Shown: positions 32,665-42,269, counted from the stretch's first letter. The stretch is DNA of 64,000 bases from Paludibacter sp. (GCA_031292575.1 JARLGX010000017.1:151712-215711), one strand, 5' to 3'. Translations and numbers: made by a program. Notes: a model not told the origin generated them from the letters alone.

Positions 32665-35600
32665 CTAATTTTTAATTATCACTCTCTTTCCAACTTTTTC
32701 ATCCATTGTAGAAGCGCTGACAATGTAAGCTCCCGAAACATAACTTACAGGTATTGAGGTAACACCATTTGGTCCAAATGTAGTTCTTTTTATACAATGT
32801 CCAACTATATCATAAATAATAACATCGCCATTCAAATTACTTAAATTTTGAACAAAGACTGTATTTCCCGCACTGAATACTTTTATCTGAGTTGTAGCAT
32901 CAGGTGCATTTTTTTCGTAATTACGGGTAACTATCTTAAATCGGTTTACCGTCGTAGGTGTAGATTCTGCAACAAAAGAATATGTAGAGCCGCTTTCGGT
33001 AATATCAACAATTTTATTCTCAACCGAATCAACCAAATATACTCCTGCATATTTACTCGCTAAATTCTGATGTGTAAAGGTAAAAGTATAATTGATATCT
33101 TCACCTGCCTGAAAGCCTATTTTAGTATCATTTATATCGTCAACTGCATCTATTTGATAATTTCCATCATTTTCTTCCGCAAAAATCTGAGGAGAAAGCA
33201 CTGTTCCAAATAATTTTGTGCCATCCCAGCCATTATCGAAGTTACGCGTACAGGCCGGATTAGAAAATAACCACATCCTGTCTGAAGTTCTCGAACCGAC
33301 AACTTCTATCAATGTTCCTACCAAATCACCCGTTTCCGAAAGACCTTTAACACCTGGAGCTCTTTGCAGGGTTGTATCTTTTACCACTACTGAATTATAT
33401 GAAAATCCAAAAGTAGTAGCAGGAGTGCTTGAATGGGCAATAACTAACATGGCTTGCATAGGTGGAATTTGACGAGGTATCCCTAAATTACCTGCTGTAC
33501 TAGTAGAAATTACTGTATACTGACCAGGATTGGGAGTTCCAATTGTATTTGAAACCCCACCTTGGCTTGTCCATTGAGCAAGCGAACCTGTACTATAAAG
33601 ATAAATTGAATTCTCTATAACAGCTGGATCTGCTGATCCAAAAGAAAGATTCCTTATATCAATAGCGGCAGTGTAAGGATTAGCATATATGTGTTGCCCA
33701 GGGAATCCAGCTCCAGTTGTTATTGTTAAGTCTGATTGAGCTGCAGTAAAATTACTGTTTACAAGTTGTCCTTTAAATAAAATAGTTGTTGCATTTAATT
33801 GCGTAATTTCATAGCCAATAAACGGACTTAAGACAGATGCATTATTTAGTTGATGCCAATGTGTTGCAGCTGGTTGTGTTTCATCCCAACTGCGAACATA
33901 AGACCCATCAAAAGTTGGGCTTGCAGTAACTGTACTAACTGGAATGCCAAAATATTGCCATTTGAAATTACTTGGGGTCAGTTTATCAATTGCCTCAGCT
34001 AACGAATACATTTCTACAGTTGCATTGACCGGCAAACTTACTGGGTTTTGAAATATTAAAGTTCCGTTAGGCACAGATGAACTTGATTTCACAACTATCC
34101 CTGAAACCCCGGCATTATTAGTTATGTTAGTCGCGACATTGAGTGAACCATATATAGTTATATTAGCTCCGCTGTTAATGGAAATAGATTTACAATTGCC
34201 AGAAACTGCAGCAGTAATAACTGGTTGTGTGACTCCTGAAGGTATAATTACATCTGTAGTTGCTGTTGGAATTCCTCCGCACCAGTTCCCAACATTATCC
34301 CATGCTGAACTGATTGTACCTGTCCAGATATTTGAAGTTACAGTTATTGATATTGTATATCCTCCACTCGGTGTACTCGTACCACTGTTCCTTACTTTCA
34401 AAGTTCCACTATAGGTTCCTGACGCAGCATTTGATGGGACTAATATTGTTATTGAGCCTGCAGGCAAAGATGCGAATGGTACATTAACAAAACCAGCGAC
34501 TATCGCGGCTGCACTAAAGTCAATGCTATATTGATCAGGGCAGCCAGCGTTTGACGTGTAACTGATAGTTGCCGATGTAATCCCCTGACATACTGAAGGA
34601 TTAGCACCAAGTGTTATAGACGGAGTGACAGGTATATACGTAATTCTGGCCTGACCATTAGCACCGCTTCCACCAACCGATGTTCCGATTGATGTTCTGT
34701 AAGCACCACCTCCACCACCTCCGGGAGCCAAACCATTAACACCCGAGCCATTTGATCCACTGGCACCATTTCCGCCATTACCTCCGCCTGCTGGAGCTGT
34801 ACCACCTGTATTGGCTCCTGCAATTCCATTATTTCCGTTAGCCGAAGTTCCTGCCGATGAACCACCTCCACCACTATACCCAGTAGGGCCAGATCCAGAA
34901 CCTGCTGCCCCAGAACCACCGCTAAATTTAGTTGTTCCAATTCCTGTTGTCGTCGCTCCGCCTATTGCACCTGTCGAAGAATTGTCGGCAACACTGTTTC
35001 CTCCTTTAGCCAATACTAATGCCGATGCCAATGAAGTTCCAAACCATGTATCACCACCAGCAGCAGAAGAAGAACTGCCACCACCAATAGATACTATATA
35101 GTTCGTTCCGGGTATTACAGATAGTGTCGCTTTGGAATAAGCACCTCCTCCACCTCCTCCACTATTCCCAGATGAAGTTCGTTTGCCACCAGCACCTCCT
35201 CCACCCCAGACTTCAACTATTACACTGGTTACGCCACAAGGTGCTGTAAAATTACTAGTTGTTGAAATTGGCTGAACAACAGTATTAGTTACGGTTATAT
35301 ATCCAGTATTTGGCTTAAAATAAGTTGCGTTTATAATTACTGAGGGTCCAGTAGAACCTGTGCCGCCGTATACACCCGATGAATAAGTATCTGGTCCAAG
35401 GAAAAGTAAACTGGCGGTATTTGCAAAAGTTCCCAGATTTGCGGTTGATCCACTATTAATAACCAGATAATTCATAGCCGTAGCACCACTAAAAGTTACT
35501 CCAAAACTATTGCTGATTGTTACTATTCCGGGATTATTTTGGAATAATCCGTTTCCGGTTACCTGAGCAGCTGTGCCATTGAAGGTATAATTTGCCCCTG

Positions 35601-37329
35601 AATTGTAAGTTCTTGTACCTGTTAGTTGTATAGTACCATTTGCACCAGTTGTTGTTAAAGCTCCGGTTGCATTTGTATTTGCTGTAATAATGGAACCACC
35701 CGGATTCAACGTAAAGCTTCCAGTTGAACCGGAACTAATTACCGATGTCCCAAAATCAACTATAGCTCCAGGTAGAATAGAAAAATTAACGATATTGCTA
35801 AGAGTTCCCCCTGATGTAAATGTTTGGTTATTGGTGCCATTAAAGTTGATTACACTTGCAGTGGTTGAACCCGATTCTGTTATAGTACCACCAGTAAAAT
35901 TAAAATTACCACCCACATTAAGCGTGGTATAATTTGCCGCTGTACTTGATGAACTCAAATCAAATACACCGCCTGATATTGAAAAGTTTTTGGCAACAGA
36001 CATAGCTCTCGCCCCGGAAGCAGAAATAAAAAATTGACCTCCTGATTGAACAAAGTTTCCACCCACGCTTAAATCACCAGTTCCTGAATTGCCTAGAGTA
36101 ACCGAGCCAGTTCCTGTACTTGTTACAGTCAAATTTCCGTTTACTATCAAGAATTGTCCTCCAAAAGAATAATCGTAAGTTTGGCTTGTAGAATTCCAAT
36201 TGAAATTACCAAAGCTTTGGTTAAGACTAGCTTGAAATGATGTAGGAGTAGTTGTTCCACCTGCTTCGTTTGTATAACCTGTAATATTACAAGTCGAAGT
36301 TAAATTCCATGTTGCTGTAGGAATAGCCCCTCCATTTACTCCGTGATTATATGTACTCCCAGCATTAAAAGTAATTGCTCCAGTCCCATTAACTACCTGA
36401 GCAGTACCATTACCTTGCACTGTTACTGTTCCATTAATTGTTGCTGTAGTAGGAGTTAAGGTATTATTTCCATTTACAATAACAGCACCATTTACAACTA
36501 AGTTACTTGCTGTAGCATTGGCTGTTACTGTTACAGTGTGCGCATTTTGAATAGTCACTAAGCCATCTGCACTGGTTGGAGTGGTAGTAGCAGCGACCCA
36601 ATTTGTACCATCAGCGGATTGTTGCCATGTTGTTGTAGCATTCCAATTGCCGTTTGCTATTGATCGGAATTGTTTTAACGCTATTGTTTGCGTTCCACCT
36701 ACATACATTGTACCTGATTTTGTACCTCCACTAAATGTAAAATTACCTGTAGTCAGTGCCCCTACAGTTAATGTATGACCCGCAATTGCAGTTGGACTAA
36801 TATCAGCAGTTATCCATAAATAATATGTTGTTCCACTTGTCCAATAAGGACTGTTTATTGTGATTGTAACAGGTGATCCAGTAGGTTGAGGTGGAAAAAG
36901 GTTGCTTATCGAAGCTGCACCTGATAGATTATCAGTTGTGCTAGCCCAAACCCTATAACCAAAATTATTATACGTTGTATTAATATCAGCTGGTATAAAT
37001 GTTCCACTTGGCGTAAAAGTAAGTTTTGTAAAATTAGCTCCACCACCACCGCTTACCACCACTACAGCTCTATAAATTTGTTGAGTTGTTGCACTTTGTA
37101 GAATATTTGTAGCTGGTACAGAAGGGTTAGATGAAGAAAATGTAAAAGTCTGGGCGAAACCCATTGTAGATAACACACAAAATATAACAATTAAAGCTAA
37201 AACTTTAATGCTTTGGACAGAAAATTTTTTGGATTTGATAGCGGCAACAGAAGGTAAATACTCTGTTGAGGTAATACGATTTATTGAATAACGTATTAAA
37301 GACTTGATATTTAGGAGTATCGTCATCAA
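32665..37329 (-). CDS. Giant T9SS-type surface protein with glycine-rich block
   Basis: 1554 residues. A ~45-residue polar/basic N-terminal extension precedes the hydrophobic signal (VLALIVIFCVLSTMGFAQ). Residues ~60-650 are Gly/Asn/Thr-rich strand repeats (GNFTFSGGT, GSVTLGNSGTG and similar) suggesting a beta-helix. Residues ~705-895 form a very Gly/Ser-rich domain (VEVWGGGGAGGKRTSSG, GGGGGGAYSKATLSV). Ig-like and further strand-rich segments follow. A ~135-residue domain (about 1333-1468; SRTSDRMWLFSN, FDNGWDGTKLFG) is shared with two neighbours, and the last ~80 residues (ending KVGKRVIIKN) form a type A-like T9SS sorting domain. Probably a surface adhesin or matrix protein, which is inference. 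Confidence 0.82.
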   Translation of the reverse strand: MMTILLNIKSLIRYSINRITSTEYLPSVAAIKSKKFSVQSIKVLALIVIFCVLSTMGFAQTFTFSSSNPSVPATNILQSATTQQIYRAVVVVSGGGGANFTKLTFTPSGTFIPADINTTYNNFGYRVWASTTDNLSGAASISNLFPPQPTGSPVTITINSPYWTSGTTYYLWITADISPTAIAGHTLTVGALTTGNFTFSGGTKSGTMYVGGTQTIALKQFRSIANGNWNATTTWQQSADGTNWVAATTTPTSADGLVTIQNAHTVTVTANATASNLVVNGAVIVNGNNTLTPTTATINGTVTVQGNGTAQVVNGTGAITFNAGSTYNHGVNGGAIPTATWNLTSTCNITGYTNEAGGTTTPTSFQASLNQSFGNFNWNSTSQTYDYSFGGQFLIVNGNLTVTSTGTGSVTLGNSGTGDLSVGGNFVQSGGQFFISASGARAMSVAKNFSISGGVFDLSSSSTAANYTTLNVGGNFNFTGGTITESGSTTASVINFNGTNNQTFTSGGTLSNIVNFSILPGAIVDFGTSVISSGSTGSFTLNPGGSIITANTNATGALTTTGANGTIQLTGTRTYNSGANYTFNGTAAQVTGNGLFQNNPGIVTISNSFGVTFSGATAMNYLVINSGSTANLGTFANTASLLFLGPDTYSSGVYGGTGSTGPSVIINATYFKPNTGYITVTNTVVQPISTTSNFTAPCGVTSVIVEVWGGGGAGGKRTSSGNSGGGGGGAYSKATLSVIPGTNYIVSIGGGSSSSAAGGDTWFGTSLASALVLAKGGNSVADNSSTGAIGGATTTGIGTTKFSGGSGAAGSGSGPTGYSGGGGSSAGTSANGNNGIAGANTGGTAPAGGGNGGNGASGSNGSGVNGLAPGGGGGGAYRTSIGTSVGGSGANGQARITYIPVTPSITLGANPSVCQGITSATISYTSNAGCPDQYSIDFSAAAIVAGFVNVPFASLPAGSITILVPSNAASGTYSGTLKVRNSGTSTPSGGYTISITVTSNIWTGTISSAWDNVGNWCGGIPTATTDVIIPSGVTQPVITAAVSGNCKSISINSGANITIYGSLNVATNITNNAGVSGIVVKSSSSVPNGTLIFQNPVSLPVNATVEMYSLAEAIDKLTPSNFKWQYFGIPVSTVTASPTFDGSYVRSWDETQPAATHWHQLNNASVLSPFIGYEITQLNATTILFKGQLVNSNFTAAQSDLTITTGAGFPGQHIYANPYTAAIDIRNLSFGSADPAVIENSIYLYSTGSLAQWTSQGGVSNTIGTPNPGQYTVISTSTAGNLGIPRQIPPMQAMLVIAHSSTPATTFGFSYNSVVVKDTTLQRAPGVKGLSETGDLVGTLIEVVGSRTSDRMWLFSNPACTRNFDNGWDGTKLFGTVLSPQIFAEENDGNYQIDAVDDINDTKIGFQAGEDINYTFTFTHQNLASKYAGVYLVDSVENKIVDITESGSTYSFVAESTPTTVNRFKIVTRNYEKNAPDATTQIKVFSAGNTVFVQNLSNLNGDVIIYDIVGHCIKRTTFGPNGVTSIPVSYVSGAYIVSASTMDEKVGKRVIIKN

Positions 37330-37395
37330 TTTTTATGCGGTTTGTTAAATTGTAACGTGCGTATAAATATAGTTTAAATATAATATTAAAACGTG

Positions 37396-37403
37396 CAAAT
37401 ATA
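37396..37403 (-). promoter_or_regulatory. Putative -7 element (TATATTTG) of the giant T9SS gene
   Basis: Full TAnnTTTG match 67 bases upstream of the ATG on the minus strand; the -33 box is not clear. Confidence 0.45.
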
Positions 37404-37430
37404 GATAAAATAATTGAATACTAAAACATT

Positions 37431-37472
37431 AGTACGGTATTTTTGTAGTAACAACTACAAAAATACCGTACT
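37431..37472 (-). terminator. Perfect 19-bp hairpin downstream of the PA14-like T9SS gene
   Basis: AGTACGGTATTTTTGTAGT (37431-37449) and its exact complement (37454-37472) enclose a four-base loop. It lies about 160 bases after the stop of the 37632 gene. Its own T/A runs are inside the stem and the outer T-tract is poor, so it may be a terminator, a processing hairpin or a mobile-element remnant. Confidence 0.6.
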
Positions 37473-37631
37473 AAGTTCTACATTCGAAACTCAAAACGCA
37501 GTTTCTGAATACAATTTAACTTAACCATCCCTATATCTACTGGTATAGGTGCTTTTAGAGATTTGTTCTGTTGGATATTTTTTTCATTTATCATTCGTCA
37601 ATTTGTTTCTCAGTTTTCGTGGATTAAGTTG

Positions 37632-40600
37632 CTAATTTACAACAAATCTTTTGGACACTTTTTGACTATTTGTTGTAGCATTTGCTATATAAACGCCTTG
37701 TGATGAAACAGTAGTAATTTCGGTCACACTATTTGGCTGAAATTTAGCACTGATTAAATTCCGACCTGTCATATCGTATAGTCTAAACTCACCGGTTTCA
37801 TTACTCTGATTTTCTACAAAGAAGGTGCCGTTAGTATTAAATATTTTAAGTTGTGAACTTGGATCCGTTGTGGATGCAGGGTCATTATTAATTGCTATAA
37901 TCTTAAATCTACTTTCAATTTTCGCTGAGGTTGAATCTACCGTAAAATGATATTGCGAACCATTGGCTGTTATATCAATTGTCCTTTTTTCCACTGAATC
38001 TCTCAAAAATATTGCAGAATAACGCGAATCGGTATTTTCATGTGTAAATGTAAAAGTATATTCGCTGTCAACTCCGGGTTGAAAACCTAACACCGTATTA
38101 TTCATATCATCAACTGCATTAATTTGATATATTCCATCAGGTTCAATGGCATACAACTGTGGTGTAAGTGCAGCACCCAACATTTTAACTCCATCAAATC
38201 CGTTATCAAAATTCTTAGTAGCTGCAGGATCGGTAAAAATCCACATTCTGTCGGAATATTGAGCTCCTACTACATCAATTTTTGTTGAAACATAGTTAGA
38301 GGATGCAGTTCCCGCAAATGCCTTTGCTCTTTGTAAATCAGTATTTTTAACTACTGAGCTATACGGTATTGTGACCTTTGCATTGGCAGTAGAATTATTA
38401 ACTTGTACCAATATGGCTTGCATTGAAGGTACTTGCCCCGGGATGCCTGAAGTCCCTGCAAATGCAGGAGTTACAACAACATACTGGCCTGCATTTGTTA
38501 GTCCATTTCCCCATGATGCAAATGATCCTGTATTGTAAAGAAATACTTCGGATAACATATCTGAGCCAAATACTATTTTTTTAATATCAATTGCAGCCGT
38601 ATAGGGGTTGGCTAATACCTGTTGGCCTGGGAATAATGCCCCTGTTGTTTTTGAAAGTTGAGGAGAAGTCCAGTCCCAATTAACCAATTGCCCTTGATAA
38701 ACAAGAGTTTCACCTGATGTTACTTGTTGTGTAATTTCGTAACCAATAAAAGGCTGGAGTACAAAGCTGTTGCCCACACTAACCCAGTGGGTTGCAACCG
38801 TTGTTCCGGTTTCGTCCCATCTTCGAATATACGAGCCTGCAAAGGTAGGATTTGCAACTACGGTATTAAGCGGAATGCCAAAATACTGCCAACTGTAATG
38901 ATATGTATTGCCACCATACGAAACGCCTGTGGCATCGTACGAAGCTTTTGAATACATCTCTACTGTTCCGTAAACCTTGGTTGTTTTATTGTGGAATATT
39001 AAAGAGCCGTTTGCAGCCGATGAACTGGACTGAATGTATATCTGAGTACCAACAACATCATTCGATGATATTGAATCGTCTACAGTTAAACATAAGGCAG
39101 GTGGAATAACTAACCTTTTTCCAGATTGGTTAATAAGATTTCCTATTTCCCTGTCCTGGTCTAAATACAAATCTTTAACTGCTGCAGTTCCATTATTTGC
39201 TGTTGTTGCAAATACTACATCATCGCCCGGATAAGGCACTGAGCCAGCCGACCAGTTAGTAGGATCGCTCCAGGTTGTACTTGTATTACCTGTCCAAAAA
39301 TTTTTGCAAGCACTTATCCTAACAGTAGCTGCATTTGACACATTGGTGGCAATGTAAGTAGATGGATTATAGTTATTTGTACTTTGCATTTTTGCATATC
39401 TGTACAAATAGTAGACTCCCGCCACATTATTAAAAGGAGATGCTGTAGCTACGGGAGTAAATGTTGCTCCGGTTGCTCCGGCTATAGCTGTTTGTGTTCC
39501 TCCAAGACTAGTACTGTAATACCATTGATAACCCTGAGCGGTCACTCCTGAAGGCAATGTTCCAAATATATCCCCACTTATAGCGGAGCCTGAAGTGTTC
39601 TGACAAACTACCTGAGTTGTATTTGCAGACAAAGTATTTGAAAATATTTGTACTAAATTATAGAATCCAATTACATTTTGCCCACCCTGCTCGAAATAGT
39701 CAAGCTCTAAGGAGCTACTTCCTGATAGAGAAAAAAGTATATTATTATTTGTGGTTGGGCTATGAGGATCCCAGTGATTGTAAACTGTAGTTCCATCTAC
39801 AATAAGTTGTGAGCCGTCGTCGCTGGTAATAGTAACCCCGTAGAAACCCCGGCGAGTTGAATTCATTAAATACTTAACATCGAAAGTATAATCCAACACA
39901 GCAGCTTCGACTACCCCATTTGAATAGATTGGAAAACTGGTTACATCATCATTAGCACCATTGGGGAATGTTCCGGAAGTTCCAAACATTTCCTGAAATT
40001 GATCCGTAGTGCCCATACTCGCCACATTGTAATAGCCTAAATAATTATCATACGTATAATTATTAAAATTCTGACTGTCCCACACCTGACCAATCCAGGA
40101 ATTTGTACCGGCAGCTGTTTGACTATCGAGGGTATTTTGACCACCACTTACATTTACATTTACCGTTAATCCTGTTACAGCAGTTGAAGAACAGTCAGCT
40201 TGTGAATTAATCAACACTCTGACCTGCCCAGATAATGGCGAAGTGAATGATAAATTTACATCATTTGAGTTCGAACCACCTGGATTACCTGTGTTTGAAT
40301 AGGAATAACCTAAGACAGCACTGGAAGGGTTTCCTTCTTGATAAACAGCCATCTTTAGCGAAGTACCCGGATAACTGCTTGTATACAACTGATAGGTTAA
40401 ACCCTGTATTACATTTAAATCAAAATATTTACCAGAAGCAAAATTAGTTGAAATCGCTTGTGGATGACTTGGCATATTAATAACCGGAGTTACAACTATT
40501 CCACTATTAGAATTGGAGGTGTAAGCACAAGGAGTTGGAATGAATGGTCGTAAAGCTAAGAGAATTCCTCCAAGATAAGCATTACTATTTACCGAAAATG

Positions 40601-41423
40601 AGCCAGTGCCCGTTGAGCCAGCTGTTGCTTGAGTACCCGTGGCAGCTCCAACTGAAACATAATTTGTTCCTTGAACATCGTAATTTTCTGTAAGCGTTGG
40701 AGAAGTTGCAACTTTCCAATTGCTGTAAGTTCTACCGGAAGTCCCAGTACTATTATAGCTCATCCCGAGTAAAAGCACAAGGGCATTATTAGTAATTGTA
40801 GTAATTCCAGGAATTCCACTAAGCGAAGTGCTTCCGCTTGTATTACCAACTGTAATTGACCCGGGTGCTACATCGAGCGGAGATGTAGAATCTACGCCTC
40901 TATATGCTACAATAGAAGCCTCTATATAACCTGCTTGAGGCCACCAAGGGGTATTAGTTGCTATTTGTAAAGGGTTATTAACAGTGTTGTAATCTGCTAT
41001 TTTGTAAAAAACTGCAGCCTGAACAGTGCCAGCTGAATTTAAAGTAGTATTTATACAAGTCCATGTTGCAGCATTATTATTAATTAAAGGTACACTTGTT
41101 GTTAAAGTATTGTATTGTATAACTGTAACGATAACAAAATCACCTATACTTAGTCCAGTTGGCTGAGCCACAGTAACGCTTTGAACATTGGTACCATAGA
41201 CCGTTTTTGCAGTACCAACTTGAGTTATCTGAGCGAAAATCGAATTAGCACTTACCCCCAAAATAAGTAGTGCAACAAATAAGCTCCTCAGATTTTTAGT
41301 TCTTTTACCGAAAAATGTTGCTTTAGGAAGATAAATCAAATTATTTGCAACATTAGCTGAATTTCCACAGATGGAAACCGGATTAATCAAATGGTTGATT
41401 AATGACTTGAATTTTGCGTTCAT
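37632..41423 (-). CDS. Large T9SS-type surface protein with PA14-like domain
   Basis: 1263 residues from MNAKFKSLINHLINPVSI (41423); a frame ten residues longer exists. A ~45-residue basic/polar extension precedes the signal (SLFVALLILGVSANSIFAQ). After strand-rich repeats there is a PA14-like region (about 436-591) with the DDGSQLIVDGTTVYNHWDPH signature, a fold that often binds carbohydrate. Ig-like and Gly/Asn-rich segments follow. Residues about 1044-1173 are the domain shared with two neighbours (AQYSDRMWIFTDPA, FDNGFDGVKMLGAALTPQLYA), then a T9SS-type end (LKIFNTNGTFFVENQSN, VSKRFVVN). Likely displayed on the cell surface; ligand unknown. Confidence 0.82.
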   Translation of the reverse strand: MNAKFKSLINHLINPVSICGNSANVANNLIYLPKATFFGKRTKNLRSLFVALLILGVSANSIFAQITQVGTAKTVYGTNVQSVTVAQPTGLSIGDFVIVTVIQYNTLTTSVPLINNNAATWTCINTTLNSAGTVQAAVFYKIADYNTVNNPLQIATNTPWWPQAGYIEASIVAYRGVDSTSPLDVAPGSITVGNTSGSTSLSGIPGITTITNNALVLLLGMSYNSTGTSGRTYSNWKVATSPTLTENYDVQGTNYVSVGAATGTQATAGSTGTGSFSVNSNAYLGGILLALRPFIPTPCAYTSNSNSGIVVTPVINMPSHPQAISTNFASGKYFDLNVIQGLTYQLYTSSYPGTSLKMAVYQEGNPSSAVLGYSYSNTGNPGGSNSNDVNLSFTSPLSGQVRVLINSQADCSSTAVTGLTVNVNVSGGQNTLDSQTAAGTNSWIGQVWDSQNFNNYTYDNYLGYYNVASMGTTDQFQEMFGTSGTFPNGANDDVTSFPIYSNGVVEAAVLDYTFDVKYLMNSTRRGFYGVTITSDDGSQLIVDGTTVYNHWDPHSPTTNNNILFSLSGSSSLELDYFEQGGQNVIGFYNLVQIFSNTLSANTTQVVCQNTSGSAISGDIFGTLPSGVTAQGYQWYYSTSLGGTQTAIAGATGATFTPVATASPFNNVAGVYYLYRYAKMQSTNNYNPSTYIATNVSNAATVRISACKNFWTGNTSTTWSDPTNWSAGSVPYPGDDVVFATTANNGTAAVKDLYLDQDREIGNLINQSGKRLVIPPALCLTVDDSISSNDVVGTQIYIQSSSSAANGSLIFHNKTTKVYGTVEMYSKASYDATGVSYGGNTYHYSWQYFGIPLNTVVANPTFAGSYIRRWDETGTTVATHWVSVGNSFVLQPFIGYEITQQVTSGETLVYQGQLVNWDWTSPQLSKTTGALFPGQQVLANPYTAAIDIKKIVFGSDMLSEVFLYNTGSFASWGNGLTNAGQYVVVTPAFAGTSGIPGQVPSMQAILVQVNNSTANAKVTIPYSSVVKNTDLQRAKAFAGTASSNYVSTKIDVVGAQYSDRMWIFTDPAATKNFDNGFDGVKMLGAALTPQLYAIEPDGIYQINAVDDMNNTVLGFQPGVDSEYTFTFTHENTDSRYSAIFLRDSVEKRTIDITANGSQYHFTVDSTSAKIESRFKIIAINNDPASTTDPSSQLKIFNTNGTFFVENQSNETGEFRLYDMTGRNLISAKFQPNSVTEITTVSSQGVYIANATTNSQKVSKRFVVN

Positions 41424-41490
41424 GACATTAGATTTAGTATAACATTTTATCAATATCGTATGTATTTATAGAGTCCTTTTGTAAATTGTA

Positions 41491-41498
41491 CAAATATA
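41491..41498 (-). promoter_or_regulatory. Putative -7 element (TATATTTG) of the PA14-like T9SS gene
   Basis: TAnnTTTG match about 70 bases upstream of the ATG on the minus strand. The 180-base gap to the LuxR-type regulator gene also has an AT-rich TACAAAA/TTTTGTA stem (41573-41608) that might end the signalling transcript; this is weak. Confidence 0.4.
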
Positions 41499-41633
41499 TA
41501 CATATGATTATTGATAATTAATGCATTACTACAAACTATTTTCAGTTTTGCGACAGAAATAATAATTATTTTTACAAAAAATTTATTTTTATTGAAATTT
41601 ATTTTGTAGATAGATATAAAAACGTATCAAATT

Positions 41634-42269
41634 TTAGTCAACTAATTTATTTGTAATGGCGTAATGTGTTAATTCAACGTTGCTTTTAATTTTTAATTTT
41701 TCAAAAATACGGACTCTGTATGTAAAGACTGTACTAATACTAAGGGTTAATTCTGTAGCAATATCTTTTACTTTTTTACCTGAAGCCAACATTAACATAA
41801 TTTCCTGTTCTCTGTTCGACAATAGTTCGTGTGGCAATTGTTCTCCTTTGTCGGGCATAAAATCAAAAGCCAATTGTTCTGCCAACGTTGTGCTCAAGTA
41901 CCTGCCTTTGATATACACTTTACGTATTGCAATTACTAATTCCTCCAAAGCTGTATCCTTGCAAAGATAACCAGATGCACCTGATTTCAGTGTACGGAGT
42001 GCAAATTTGTCCTCAGGATGAATACTAAGCACTAAAATGTGCATAAAAGGTTTCAGTTTTTTCAGGTCTGCTATTAAGTCCAACCCGCTTCTGCCTGGCA
42101 TATTCATATCTAACAGCATTATATCACAGTCGATATTGTCAATATTCTGTAATACTTCATCCCCGCTTTGAGCTTCGCCTACTACAGACATATCGGGCTC
42201 TTCTTTCAATATTTTCTTAAGTCCCTCACGAATTATTTCATGATCGTCTACAATAAATACTTTTATCAT
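41634..42269 (-). CDS. NarL/FixJ-type response regulator (REC + LuxR HTH)
   Basis: 211 residues. The receiver domain (1-120) has the acidic pocket in VFIVDDHEIIREG, phospho-acceptor Asp54 in CDIMLLDMNMPGRSGLD, and the conserved switch residues near LVLSIHPED and the lysine in SGYLCKDTALE. The C-terminal LuxR-type helix-turn-helix (about 145-205) reads LSNREQEIMLMLASGKKVKDIATELTLSISTV (described in two segments). This output is the usual partner of HisKA_3 kinases such as the two encoded just upstream. It lies 92 bases after the PocR kinase gene and directly before the T9SS surface-protein genes, which are candidate targets (inference). Confidence 0.93.
   Translation of the reverse strand: MIKVFIVDDHEIIREGLKKILKEEPDMSVVGEAQSGDEVLQNIDNIDCDIMLLDMNMPGRSGLDLIADLKKLKPFMHILVLSIHPEDKFALRTLKSGASGYLCKDTALEELVIAIRKVYIKGRYLSTTLAEQLAFDFMPDKGEQLPHELLSNREQEIMLMLASGKKVKDIATELTLSISTVFTYRVRIFEKLKIKSNVELTHYAITNKLVD

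Larger units (their letters stand above)
37330..37631. other. 302-base intergenic stretch between the two large T9SS genes
   Basis: No gene seen. It holds a TATATTTG -7 element (minus, 37396-37403) for the giant gene, a perfect 19-bp hairpin (37431-37472) and a minor CCTATA/TATAGG stem near 37530-37550. Confidence 0.5.

Noticed and set aside
34614..35101. Reading frames on both strands across the glycine-rich block
   Set aside because: Repetitive GGN codons keep other frames open; the products are low-complexity Val/Glu/Leu or Pro/Glu strings without signals.
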